Of a stretch of 64,000 bases of DNA, positions 26,492 to 34,330 are shown one piece after another. The translations under genes and the position numbers were made by a program. The stretch covers positions 5,420,001 to 5,484,000 of the forward strand of contig CP102274.1 in assembly GCA_025149285.1 (NCBI GenBank). Direction: 5' to 3'. Position 1 is the first letter of the stretch, and each line of letters opens with the position of its first letter. The notes under the pieces are model-generated. The model was not told where the DNA came from. It made no database searches and saw only the letters and a list, made by a program, of their open reading frames with translations. The DNA is from Hungatella hathewayi. Its GTDB lineage: Bacteria > Bacillota > Clostridia > Lachnospirales > Lachnospiraceae.

Positions 26492-26528
26492 AAAAAAAGA
26501 CGCTACATTTTTCTAAAAAATGAGCGCC
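26492..26528 (-). terminator. Leader terminator ahead of the conjugation operon
   Basis: On the minus strand a stem GGCGCT plus CATTTTT pairs with AAAAATG plus AGCGTC (one bulged T, TAG loop) and is followed by seven T. It lies between the promoter at 26654-26682 and the first operon gene at 26418, so transcripts would stop after about 155 bases unless antitermination occurs. It may instead be the end of a small RNA. Confidence 0.7.
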
Positions 26529-26647
26529 ATTCTATAGCTTAATAAATTTAAAACACCCAGAACAAACTGATGCTCTGATTGCTTCCTTCAATGCAGAAAG
26601 AACAAACTTTTATGTGTTACTTATTCAAGTACTACATAAATCAATAC
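26493..26647 (-). ncRNA. Candidate leader RNA or small RNA of the conjugation operon
   Basis: Inferred only from the near-perfect promoter upstream and the intrinsic terminator downstream; no known RNA family recognised. It holds no convincing reading frame. It may be the attenuated leader of the transfer operon. Confidence 0.4.
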
Positions 26648-26653
26648 ACCATC

Positions 26654-26682
26654 ATTTTATCACTACATATTGTATGTGTCAA
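26654..26682 (-). promoter_or_regulatory. Consensus promoter of the conjugation operon
   Basis: TTGACA (26682-26677), exactly 17 bases, TAAAAT (26659-26654) on the minus strand. Overlapping and just upstream are two related segments, ATATGTAGTGATAAAATG and ATATTGTGATTAAATG, which may be operator sites. Confidence 0.7.
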
Positions 26683-26927
26683 CATTTAATCACAATATAT
26701 GGTGCGCTTTTATTTATTATCTAAAACCTCCCCACTTGATAACTGCTTTGTAACATTGTTTTGCAAATTAATCGTCCCTCTAGCTCTCTCACTGAGCATC
26801 ATCTCTTCTTCCTGCGCAATCATATCAAATATTGATAATAAACTTTTTTCTTGTATAATCTTTCTACATGTGTCCCTATTCTCAAACAACTTAACTCACC
26901 TCTCCTATAAACATATTAAAAAGGATA

Positions 26928-27482
26928 TTACACGTCTATTACCCATGTATCACGATAATGTTCTAATAGCATTCGGCTTTCCATCTCGTAACCCCACAGA
27001 ATACCTTCCACGGCTTTTAGAGCACTTTCTCTCCACCGAAAGTAGGTACTTCGATTTATACGCACATTCTGAGACAAATGCGGTTCCAACTTATTTATAA
27101 TCTCTGTTATATTGTTTGGCTGATAGGCAGACATATAAGTATAATATAGAATCCAATAATATCGTTCTCCCTGCGGATGGTATTTTCTCATAAGCTCTAC
27201 AGCCTCATCAATCAATTTTAAAAATTTGTTGGAACTGTTGATTGCTTCCACTCTGGATTTAATATTTGCTTCATCATCATTTATATCCATGCCAGCCTGA
27301 TATATTGACTCTAAAAATTGATCCACATCCGTCCCATACTCTTTTTGAAACCGATGTTTCACTTGTCCAATCTGCACTTGCATTCGCCAGGAAACAGAAC
27401 GATAAATTTTAAATAATACAGCAACATCATGATATACCTGATTATCTTTACTTTCAATCGTTATAACTCCACTTTTACCCAT
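26928..27482 (-). CDS. Putative sigma-70-region-4-like regulator
   Basis: 184 residues. The C-terminal half (RYYWILYYTYMSAYQPNNIT, INRSTYFRWRESALKAVEGI) has the arrangement of phage and element regulators of the ArpU/RinA/DUF1492 kind, with a helix-turn-helix like that of sigma region 4. The N-terminal half is helical (VSWRMQVQIGQVKHRFQ). It lies between ParB and the conjugation promoter, transcribed towards that promoter, and is the obvious candidate to control it. AAAGGAGG precedes the ATG. Assignment rests on general pattern only. Confidence 0.5.
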   Translation of the reverse strand: MGKSGVITIESKDNQVYHDVAVLFKIYRSVSWRMQVQIGQVKHRFQKEYGTDVDQFLESIYQAGMDINDDEANIKSRVEAINSSNKFLKLIDEAVELMRKYHPQGERYYWILYYTYMSAYQPNNITEIINKLEPHLSQNVRINRSTYFRWRESALKAVEGILWGYEMESRMLLEHYRDTWVIDV

Positions 27483-27556
27483 TATATTTATCCTCCTTTA
27501 TATCTTCTACATTTTGGTAAATATATTTGCTTTGGAGAATAATTCTAATGGCTGGC

Positions 27557-27619
27557 CACTTTGCGACATTCTTTCGCAAAGTGCAGATAAGTGACTTTAT
27601 GACATTCTTTCGCAAAGTC
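27557..27619. repeat. Twin palindromes beside parB, candidate parS
   Basis: Copy one (27557-27583) is a perfect inverted repeat CACTTTGCGA - CATTCTT - TCGCAAAGTG. Copy two (27593-27619) is GACTTTATGA - CATTCTT - TCGCAAAGTC, with the same spacer and two mismatches in the left arm. They start 36 bases apart. There is no T-run, so they are not terminators; position just after parB suggests a centromere bound by ParB. Confidence 0.65.
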
Positions 27620-27632
27620 TCCATGTATTAGA

Positions 27633-28526
27633 TTAACCGACTTTGTGACTATCCCTCCAAGACTCCAGTAAGTCATATATTACAGCTTCAATCTGCCCTT
27701 TTGTATATTCCTTCGGAAAATAATCCCTTAGTTTCTTAGGGGATAATGTAATCTTCGGCATACTGGGCATCTTAGAGTCCGAAATCAATATTTCTGGCAC
27801 TCTTTTTTTATTTAAAGTCCCTGCTTTGCTTTCATCCTTTAAGGCCTCTGCCTGTATCTCATTAGGAAAAAGACGTTTATCTAAAATTACTCCCAGTACC
27901 CACCCCTGTTCTTCAGCAGTAATAAATGATAACTTTTCTGCGGGTATCAGCAAGAGTTTTTTCAAGTCCACATATTCTAAAAGTTCTGGCAACAAATAAG
28001 TCAGGCGCACATACCGTTGCACTGTTCTTCCTGTTTTCTTCGCGCCTTTACCTATTAAATCAGCGGTATACTCTTCTCCTTTGACTCCCTGATGGCTTAA
28101 TGCCTCCATTTTCATCCGATAAGCCTTTGCTTTTTCTGATGGCAGGAGATCTTCTCTCTGAATATTGGAATCAACCATAATGATAGTGGCTTCATCATCA
28201 TTCAAGTCCCGGACTATAACAGGCATATCCTGATATCCAGCCAGTTCACAGGCCCGCTTTCTTCTATGGCCTGCAACTATTTCATATCCTCCCTGCTTAT
28301 CTTTTCGGACAACTCCAGGAATCAGAACCCCGTATTTTCTCACACTATCAACGGTTTCCATCATCTTTTCATCATCAAGGACGCGAAACGGATGATTTTT
28401 GAAGGAATGAAGGATATCAAGAGATAGATGTATGACCTGGCCTTCAGCGCTTTGTTCTATTGATTCGTTACCAAACAAGTCATTATAAGAGGTGAATTTC
28501 ACCTTATTCGCACTGCGGCTTCCCAT
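27633..28526 (-). CDS. ParB/RepB/Spo0J-type partition protein
   Basis: 297 residues. The ParB N-terminal CTP-binding/nuclease-like domain (VIVRDLNDDEATIIMVDSNI, IVAGHRRKRACELAG) is complete and followed by a helix-turn-helix region (TADLIGKGAKKTGRTVQRYV) and a C-terminal segment. It would bind the palindromes just downstream and work with ParA to keep the element during replication. ATG at 28526 has GGAGGAGGTG before it and overlaps the end of parA by 23 bases; the TTG at 28532 is less likely. Confidence 0.9.
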   Translation of the reverse strand: MGSRSANKVKFTSYNDLFGNESIEQSAEGQVIHLSLDILHSFKNHPFRVLDDEKMMETVDSVRKYGVLIPGVVRKDKQGGYEIVAGHRRKRACELAGYQDMPVIVRDLNDDEATIIMVDSNIQREDLLPSEKAKAYRMKMEALSHQGVKGEEYTADLIGKGAKKTGRTVQRYVRLTYLLPELLEYVDLKKLLLIPAEKLSFITAEEQGWVLGVILDKRLFPNEIQAEALKDESKAGTLNKKRVPEILISDSKMPSMPKITLSPKKLRDYFPKEYTKGQIEAVIYDLLESWRDSHKVG

Positions 28527-29301
28527 AAGCAAGCACCTCCTCCGTCAGAGCTGCATATCCATCAGCAACAATCCCCTTTGGATCATGCAAAAAAATACTT
28601 TTCCCTTCCGCACTTGTCTCTACTGCTCTTACCGACAATGGAATACAGTTTTCAAAGATATGAATTTGACCGCCATATGCCATTCTCAGCTTGTCTGAAA
28701 TATCTCTTGCAAAGTTGGTCCGTCGGTCTACCTTTGTCAGCAATATTCCTTCAATTCCAAGTTCCGGGTTCAGCTGCCGGTGGACCCGGCCAATCGTTTT
28801 TATAAGCTGCTGTAACCCCTTTGTAGGCAGATAGGCCGCTTCTACCGGTATCAGAACACTGCCGGCCGCAACAAGAGAATTAATTGTCATCATTCCTAAA
28901 GATGGCATGCAGTCAATCAATATGTAATCATATCGGTCCTTTATCTCGTCTACATACTGACGAAGGACCGTCTCCCTGCTCATAACGTTCACCAGCGTTG
29001 TTTCAAGTCCGGCAAGTTCTATATTTGCAGGAAGAAAATCCACACCCTCCTCATGGTGAAGAATTCCCTCTGTCACATCCAGAGGTTCATCATTCACCAC
29101 CTTCGCCAAAATATTTACCAGTGTTACCTCCAGGTTGTCCGGCTCATCAATTCCTAAACAGGCTGCCAAATTTCCCTGTGCATCTGCATCGATTAAAAGA
29201 ACCTTTTTCCCCTTTCTCACCAATCCAATGCCTAAATTTACGCATGTAGTCGTTTTGCCGACTCCACCTTTTTGATTTGCTATCGCTATTATTTTGTTCA
29301 T
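28504..29301 (-). CDS. ParA partition ATPase
   Basis: 265 residues of the ParA/Soj family with the deviant Walker A (NQKGGVGKTTTCVNLG), the A' motif (LIDADAQGNLAACLG) and Walker B-like strand (YDYILIDCMPSLGMMT). It segregates DNA together with ParB. The frame extends to 29442 but only the ATG at 29301 has a ribosome binding site (AAAAGGAGAA) and starts at the usual place, a few residues before the nucleotide motif. It has no N-terminal HTH, so regulation probably lies elsewhere. Adjacent DUF6075 gene is 38 bases upstream. Confidence 0.94.
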   Translation of the reverse strand: MNKIIAIANQKGGVGKTTTCVNLGIGLVRKGKKVLLIDADAQGNLAACLGIDEPDNLEVTLVNILAKVVNDEPLDVTEGILHHEEGVDFLPANIELAGLETTLVNVMSRETVLRQYVDEIKDRYDYILIDCMPSLGMMTINSLVAAGSVLIPVEAAYLPTKGLQQLIKTIGRVHRQLNPELGIEGILLTKVDRRTNFARDISDKLRMAYGGQIHIFENCIPLSVRAVETSAEGKSIFLHDPKGIVADGYAALTEEVLAYGKPQCE

Positions 29302-29339
29302 GATATTCTCCTTTTGTTCTCTATAGAATCTGCAACACA

Positions 29340-29756
29340 TCATGCACAGCCACAATACTCCGGATATCTGAGTTTCACTGCCTGCCAAAAATACGGTGCA
29401 TAGCCACAACAAAATAAATCTTCGACCGTATATTTTCTGCATTCAGATAACTGATCGTCTGAGTTCTCACAATCAGATACGCTGGGAGTACCGTTGCAGT
29501 AGAGATTATATGCCATTCTTATAATGTGCTGGCTGCCAGAAGTCTGCCACCCCTCATGCAGGCATTCTGTTTTAACGCAACCAGATTTAAAATCATAAAT
29601 CCTGGCTGCATTACGTCTTGTATCCTCGCTGATTCCCAGACAATAGATTAATGCGGCATGGTAGGCATCTTGGTACCTGCATTGAGACAAATATCTTTCA
29701 AAAAAGTCCCTATGGGCCGCACTCTTAAAAATCACATTAGCCATACCCTCTCTCAT
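29340..29756 (-). CDS. DUF6075 family protein
   Basis: 138 residues. The start (MANVIFKSAAHRDFF after four extra residues) and the core (YQDAYHAALIYCLGISEDTR, GWQTSGSQHIIRMAYNLY) match DUF6075, known from Clostridia plasmids and conjugative elements and often found beside parA; function unknown. The first ATG (29756) has AAAGGAGATATACCG upstream; the second, at 29744, has none. It is the first gene of the partition operon and the last on this side of the element. Confidence 0.75.
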   Translation of the reverse strand: MREGMANVIFKSAAHRDFFERYLSQCRYQDAYHAALIYCLGISEDTRRNAARIYDFKSGCVKTECLHEGWQTSGSQHIIRMAYNLYCNGTPSVSDCENSDDQLSECRKYTVEDLFCCGYAPYFWQAVKLRYPEYCGCA

Positions 29757-30182
29757 CGGTATATCTCCTTTCTTTTAATAAAATAAAACATAAGTATCAA
29801 ATTCTCTGCTCGCTTTCTGAAATAGAATATCTGCTATAATAACTCTAAAATATGAGTCTTCATCCATTCAAGGGCATTTCAAAATATTTCTTTATTATGT
29901 CACTACTTAATACAACCTATCTTTATATCCGCATCGTATGTGCATCTCCTTTTCTTTGAATAAAATAAAAAGACATCTCCACATGTGGAAACATCTTTTT
30001 CAAATCAACAATTTATTCTGTTATGATAATACTTAATTTCTGGTATATTCAACTTACTTCTCCACTACGTATTGAGTAACTTCGAACCGCTCCTTTACGA
30101 ATGAAGGTCACCAATCCATACTGCCCATATGGCATTATCTCGTCCATACGCTCCACGCAGCACACAATATATAGTATATTTA
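29757..30182. other. Gene-free stretch at the end of the conjugative module
   Basis: AT-rich. It holds the presumed promoter of the partition operon and, at 29967-30000, a hairpin centred on the perfect palindrome TCCACATGTGGA with AAAAAGA and TCTTTTT arms, which can work as a terminator in both directions. No gene seen. Confidence 0.5.
29967..30000. terminator. Bidirectional terminator-like hairpin
   Basis: Core palindrome TCCACATGTGGA with outer AAAAAGA/TCTTTTT arms, so A-tract before and T-tract after on either strand. It insulates the partition operon from the uvrB remnant. Confidence 0.5.
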
Positions 30183-30497
30183 TCACCAATCATAATCAAT
30201 CAGTAGTGGTTTGTTTTGTTTTTCGTAGTAGGAGACAAAATACTCCACCGCGTTCTCCGGGAAGAACTCCTTAAACTCGGAATAGAGCTGGGCGGCGAGA
30301 GTTTTGTTGTGGGCGATGATGAGGGTTGGCTTTTGTAATTGCTGGATTACGTTGGCCATGGTAAAGGTCTTGCCGGAGCCCGTGACGCCTAGTAAAGTCT
30401 CGAATTGGCTGCCTTCTTTGAAGCCTTTTACAAGAGCTTCGATAGCCTGCGGCTGGTCGCCGGTGGGCTGATATTCACTGTGTAATTTGAACTCCAT
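30183..30497 (-). pseudogene. uvrB: Truncated 5' end of uvrB, copy 1
   Basis: The frame begins exactly like UvrB of the excision repair complex: MEFKLHSEYQPTGDQPQAIE, Walker A GVTGSGKTFTMANVIQ, LIIAHNKTLAAQLYSEFKEF, and then EYFVSYY. From there the true protein would go on for more than 500 residues; here it changes to an unrelated 13-residue tail and stops. The ATG has its own AAGGAGG site. The sequence up to the break is undamaged, unlike copy 2. A 301-base block (30235-30535) is shared with 33001-33301. This is a 5' fragment with no nuclease or repair function of its own. Confidence 0.92.
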
Positions 30498-30535
30498 AAT
30501 GTGTTTTTACCTCCTTGGTGACCCAATAAAAAGTA
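30235..30535. repeat. 301-bp repeat containing the uvrB 5' end, copy 1
   Basis: Matches 33001-33301 over exactly 301 bases without gaps and with scattered substitutions. It runs from codon 92 or so of uvrB to 38 bases before its ATG. Beyond both ends the two copies are unrelated apart from a shared TAGTAG at the uvrB-internal end. Confidence 0.85.
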
Positions 30536-30606
30536 CGTCTATTAGACAGAAATTCGTGAAATATTTGAAATCAGGCATTCGAGTTGCTGCCTAATAGGCG
30601 TACTTT
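30530..30606. repeat. Inverted repeat next to the uvrB fragment
   Basis: Arms 30530-30547 (AAAGTACGTCTATTAGAC) and 30589-30606 (its complement with two mismatches), 41 bases apart. It begins exactly where homology between the two uvrB copies ends, so it could be an element end or a recombinase site. Confidence 0.5.
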
Positions 30607-30696
30607 CGAATTTCAGAATTTAGTTACTGATAAAACAATATCATTTACTGCTTAGCAATACAAAATAGGATCATATAAGATTTTATAATGAACTTC

Positions 30697-31329
30697 TTAC
30701 TCTTTTGCCTGATTTACATTATCCAGAAGAATCGCTCTTTCAAGCTCATTTTCTTTATACTCATAATTTTCTGGCAATCCCATGAATTCAAGTACATAAG
30801 GGTCTTTTACAAATTCATAGTTTTCTGCTAATGGATCTTGCAGTTGTGTAGATAGTATTCTTTTGTAATATCCACTTTTTATATTACGTTCCAATATTTT
30901 TACTGACCAACTTCCTCTAATTGCCTCCTGAATATAGTAATTACGTTCTTCTTCCGAATCAAGCCGCATAATATTTCTTAAATGAGACCACGATAATTGG
31001 CTACACACCGTGTAGCCAATTGAATCTTTAGGAAAAGTACGATAGAACTGACGACAATTTTTTAAATTTGCAATAGAAAATCCCGTTCCAAACTCTCCTG
31101 AAAGTTCTTTTGACAAGTTGCGAATAATGTAATCACCGTACTTTGCTCTTCCAGTTCCATTCTGCTCCTGTTGCACAATTCTTTCGCCTATCTCCCAGTA
31201 GGCTTTAGACATAATGGAGTTGACGCTTTTATACGCTGAATTCCTCGCTGTTTATAAAATATGTCGAACATCATCATAAAATTGCTGTTCTTCTTTTGTG
31301 GAAGTTAAATATAGTTCAGTTTTACTCAT
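30697..31329 (-). pseudogene. Broken DUF1016 (YhcG-type, PD-(D/E)XK) nuclease gene
   Basis: Reading from the ATG at 31329 gives MSKTELYLTSTKEEQQFYDD, VRHIL, then a TAA stop, and continues in the same frame with TARNSAYKSVNSIMSKAYW and the usual DUF1016 N-terminal domain (YIIRNLSKELSGEFGTGFS, LSWSHLRNIMRL, YKRILSTQLQDP). It ends at 30697 after KENELERAILLDNVNQAKE, losing the C-terminal nuclease domain. Full proteins are about 340-380 residues. So there is one nonsense codon and a 3' truncation. A 171-residue product from the internal ATG (31212) could still be made. The family often accompanies restriction or DNA repair loci. Confidence 0.85.
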
Positions 31330-31406
31330 CTTATTTTCCAATTAATTGCCTTTCCTAAATATAGTCTAAGTTCAACAAGTTATGCTCTACTATGGGCCTA
31401 AATATT

Positions 31407-31646
31407 CTAACTTCTTGACTGTCTTACCAAATTCAATATCGCACTGTCCAAGTCATAAATAGTATTCTCTTGATCATTCCATCTATCCCCAAAATCTATA
31501 GTAGAACTTTTCGGTGTTTCCTTTGGTTCGTCTAATAAAATTTTAGTAGGTAACTTTATAGCATCTTCAACAACAATACATTCCCCCACATCCAAATTTG
31601 GAAGCAGATCAATTTCCTCCTGCCTGTTAAATAGTTTAATTTTCAA
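31407..31646 (-). pseudogene. C-terminal remnant of a HerA-type ATPase
   Basis: The 79 residues read like the end of a DUF87/HerA-like translocase: LPNLDVGECIVVEDAIKLPT, then a proline-rich turn and SSTIDFGDRWN, the typical tail that closes the hexameric ATPase. The nucleotide-binding domain is missing, as is a ribosome binding site. HerA proteins often work with NurA, SIR2 or other nucleases in defence, which fits the surrounding remnants. Confidence 0.55.
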
Positions 31647-31739
31647 TGCATTAATATTTAATTTTCCAGTAATTTTATTTTCTTAATTCACATTATCGCA
31701 TGGCCAAAAAACCATTATCACATCCCATTATTTACATCT

Positions 31740-32756
31740 CTAACTATTCTCACTCTTCTCTAACAATAATCTATCAAAATCACTCATATACTCTTTATCC
31801 TGCAAAATTCGATATTTCTCAAATTCACTTTCTGCAAAAGCTTTTGCGATTGCAGCTGTAACTTTACCCTTATCCTGTAATAATTCTGCATCATTGAACT
31901 GTAAAAATGCATCCAACTTAGAAGCCCAATCCGCCATTGTCATCGGAATATGTCTTCTGGCCTGACGAGCAGCATAGTCAAGATACATTGTTACAATTTC
32001 ATTTAGTTCCTGCATTTCATCCTTCAAAAGATAATTCTTCGCAATAGATACATCTGCTTTTACAATTTTTCCTTGAGGTGCATTTCTCCATGTCATAAGC
32101 CCCATGTGTTCCTTCATATGATCTGCCCGTTTCATAATCACTTCAGCTGCAGTGTTTCCATGCACAGCATAATGCATTTTATTTTGTACAGTTGCAAAAA
32201 AGTCTTTTGTTGTTTGGCTATCTAACGAGTAATCTACTGCTGTTGCGTATATATCTGTTATTTTCTGATAAAATCTACGCTCGCTTGCCCTGATTTCCTG
32301 AATTTCCGAAATAAGATGGTCAAAATAATCCTCATCAAAAATTTGACCATTAATCAAACGATTCTTATCTAATACATAACCTTGTTTTGTAAACGTATCC
32401 AATACTTTTGTCGCCCATTGCCTAAATTGCAGCGCCCTTTGACCATTTGCCCGGTAACCCACAGCAATAATTGCTGGTAAAGAATAAAATTTATATTGAT
32501 ATGTTTTTCCATTGTCTGCAACTTGTGCAAAATTTGCACAAGTTAAACTTTCTTCTAATTCACCTGAACCATAAATATTTTTTATATGTTTTGTCACGAC
32601 ACTACGTTCTACATCAAAAAGTTGAGCAATCGCCTTTTGGGTCAGCCATACATTTCCTGCCTGCACCCTTACTTCAATTCCTTCCTCTCCGGCATCTTTT
32701 GTAAATACCAAAAAATCGACTGTACTATTACGGATTTGAATTGTTTTATCCTCCAT
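31740..32756 (-). CDS. RhuM family protein
   Basis: A 338-residue protein of the RhuM family, named from a Salmonella pathogenicity-island gene. The N-terminal domain (VWLTQKAIAQLFDVERSVVT, IKNIYGSGELEESLTCANFA, GYRANGQRALQFRQWATKVL) is a winged helix that resembles phage Bro/KilA-type DNA-binding modules; the rest is helical (QEIRASERRFYQKITDIYAT, TAAEVIMKRADHMKEHMGLM). Biochemical role is not known; the genes are spread among mobile and restriction-rich islands. This copy appears full length and free of lesions, unlike its neighbours. Confidence 0.9.
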   Translation of the reverse strand: MEDKTIQIRNSTVDFLVFTKDAGEEGIEVRVQAGNVWLTQKAIAQLFDVERSVVTKHIKNIYGSGELEESLTCANFAQVADNGKTYQYKFYSLPAIIAVGYRANGQRALQFRQWATKVLDTFTKQGYVLDKNRLINGQIFDEDYFDHLISEIQEIRASERRFYQKITDIYATAVDYSLDSQTTKDFFATVQNKMHYAVHGNTAAEVIMKRADHMKEHMGLMTWRNAPQGKIVKADVSIAKNYLLKDEMQELNEIVTMYLDYAARQARRHIPMTMADWASKLDAFLQFNDAELLQDKGKVTAAIAKAFAESEFEKYRILQDKEYMSDFDRLLLEKSENS

Positions 32757-32990
32757 TAGAACCTCCTCTTTTACTTATTATCACACATTAAATCACGAGA
32801 AAATCAAAGTAGTTTAATATTTAAAACATTTTCATCTTTTAAAATTAAGGTTGTAATATATATCATTATTACGAATGAGGGGCACCAATGCTATTAAATC
32901 CATATAGTGCTATTACGTCCATACCGTCCACAAAATCTGAAATAAATAACTCCAAACACCTCTAACTAACAGGTTCCAAAGTGTAATCTC
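32757..32990. other. Short gene-free stretch between RhuM and uvrB copy 2
   Basis: AT-rich; probably holds the RhuM promoter and the left border of the uvrB repeat. Nothing else recognised. Confidence 0.4.
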
Positions 32991-33263
32991 TTAGTAGCTA
33001 ACAAAATACTCCACCGCGTTCTCCGGGAAGAACTCCTTAAACTCGGAATAGAGCTAGGAGGCCAGGGTTTTGTTGCGGGCAATGATGAGGGTTGACTTCT
33101 GTAATTGCTGGATTGCGTTGGCCATGGTGAAGGTCTTGCCGAAGCCCGTGACGCCCAGTAAAGTCTCAAATTGGCTGCCTTCCTTGAAGCCTTTTACAAG
33201 AGCTTCAATGGCCTGCGGCTGATCGCCGGTGGGCTGATATTCACTGTGTAATTTGAACTCCAT
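32991..33263 (-). pseudogene. uvrB: Truncated 5' end of uvrB, copy 2
   Basis: Same 5' segment as copy 1 (MEFKLHSEYQPTGDQPQAIE) but decayed: the Walker A Ser is Phe (GVTGFGKTF), a TAG stop follows KTLAS where copy 1 has Ala-Gln, and after LYSEFKEFFPENAVEYFVSY a TAA closes the homologous frame. It breaks at the same uvrB codon as copy 1. Decay suggests it is the older copy. Confidence 0.92.
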
Positions 33264-33301
33264 AATGTGTTTTTACCTCCTTGGTGTCCCAATAAAAAGT
33301 A
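33001..33301. repeat. 301-bp repeat containing the uvrB 5' end, copy 2
   Basis: Gap-free match to 30235-30535. See copy 1. Confidence 0.85.
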
Positions 33302-33328
33302 TTTTTTACTTTGACTCCCTAATGGGCG

Positions 33329-34330
33329 CTACACGCAGCGACTATCCTTACTGCTTTGCGCTAACTGCATCCTTTTATAGGTCCTCTCCCGATTATTTCC
33401 TATTGCCTCTACTTCTCCATTCTCCGAAAGCACTTTCAACAGTTCACGCATTCTGGATGATTTTAAATCAACCCATCCTGCAATTTCGGTAGTTTTATAT
33501 TCTTTACCCGGTTCCATCATAAGCACGATTTTCTCTAATTGTCTGTCTGTTTTTTAGATACAGACTTCTTATCACCGTTTTTTATCGCCGTTTTTTTAGT
33601 CAGCAATAATATCAGAACTGTTCGATCCGGTCCATACTGCTCCTCTATCTCAGGCTCTTTCCACCCTTCCTGTTCTTAAACAGAAAAAATGTATGGAACA
33701 CCGCTTCCCGCACGCTCACCGATTCCAATCATATTAAACATCTTCATCAATGTCTTATTTCGTGGATCAGAAATTACACCTTTTAACATCTGTCGTTTTT
33801 CAATCCTTACATACCCAGGATTTTCAATTACAATAGATTCTTGATTTTTCCTAACAACAATCCCACGTCCCACATAAAAATCTGCATTTACCAGACAGTT
33901 AGCAAGCGCCTCCCTCAGTACTTTATGCACCGGCGTATCATCAATACGATTCCCACCCTCCAATTTGAAAGGTATTTTTATATCTTTAATCAGTTTATTG
34001 TAAACTCTAAAATAAAAATCAAACAAATTTCCTGTCCAGTCTCCTGAACTGGAATGCAGTCGGTCTGTCCATCTTATTGTTGGATCTAAAACTTCTCTAT
34101 AGTCCAAAAACTACTCCGGGAATTCGCGAGCTATATGATATTCCGCTCCCAACATCAACAGGCCGGCCGCTGTCGGATGCAGCTTGGCCATCTTTCTCTG
34201 AGTAAGCAGCTGCCCCAATCCTTTCAAGATACTGCTCATCGCTTAAATTTTTCCAGAGATGTCCGGCACGATATGCCATGTGCCGGTCCCGATATCCATG
34301 TAAAGTTTCCGAATCAAGCCGCATCATATT
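33329..34330 (-). pseudogene. Decayed AlbA_2/RecG-like ATP-binding protein gene
   Basis: Pieces in order on the minus strand: SETLHGYRDRHMAYRAGHLW and YLERIGAAAYSEKDG; after a frameshift LHPTAAGLLMLGAEYHIARE; then FPE, a TAG, FLDYREVLDPTIRWTDRLHS, RIDDTPVHKVLREALANCLV (HATPase_c_4-like), MFNMIGIGERAGSGVPYIFS; a TAA; EGWKEPEIEEQYGPDRTVLI; another frameshift; and the winged-helix end EYKTTEIAGWVDLKSSRMRE. These belong to one protein of the Schlafen AlbA_2-containing, RecG-like family, which often appears in defence islands. Two nonsense codons and two frameshifts make it a dead gene. Its N-terminal AlbA_2 domain is lost. Confidence 0.85.

Noticed and set aside
26699..27100. 133-codon plus-strand frame
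   Set aside because: Mostly antisense to the 184-residue regulator and over its downstream promoter region; no ribosome binding site.
10540..29756. Possibility that the module is a prophage
   Set aside because: VirD4, VirB4, PrgI and sortase genes are conjugative; no capsid, portal or terminase gene is seen.
30183..33301. Possibility that the uvrB fragments are a diversity-generating or reverse-transcribed repeat
   Set aside because: No reverse transcriptase gene in the window, and substitutions are scattered rather than focused on adenines.
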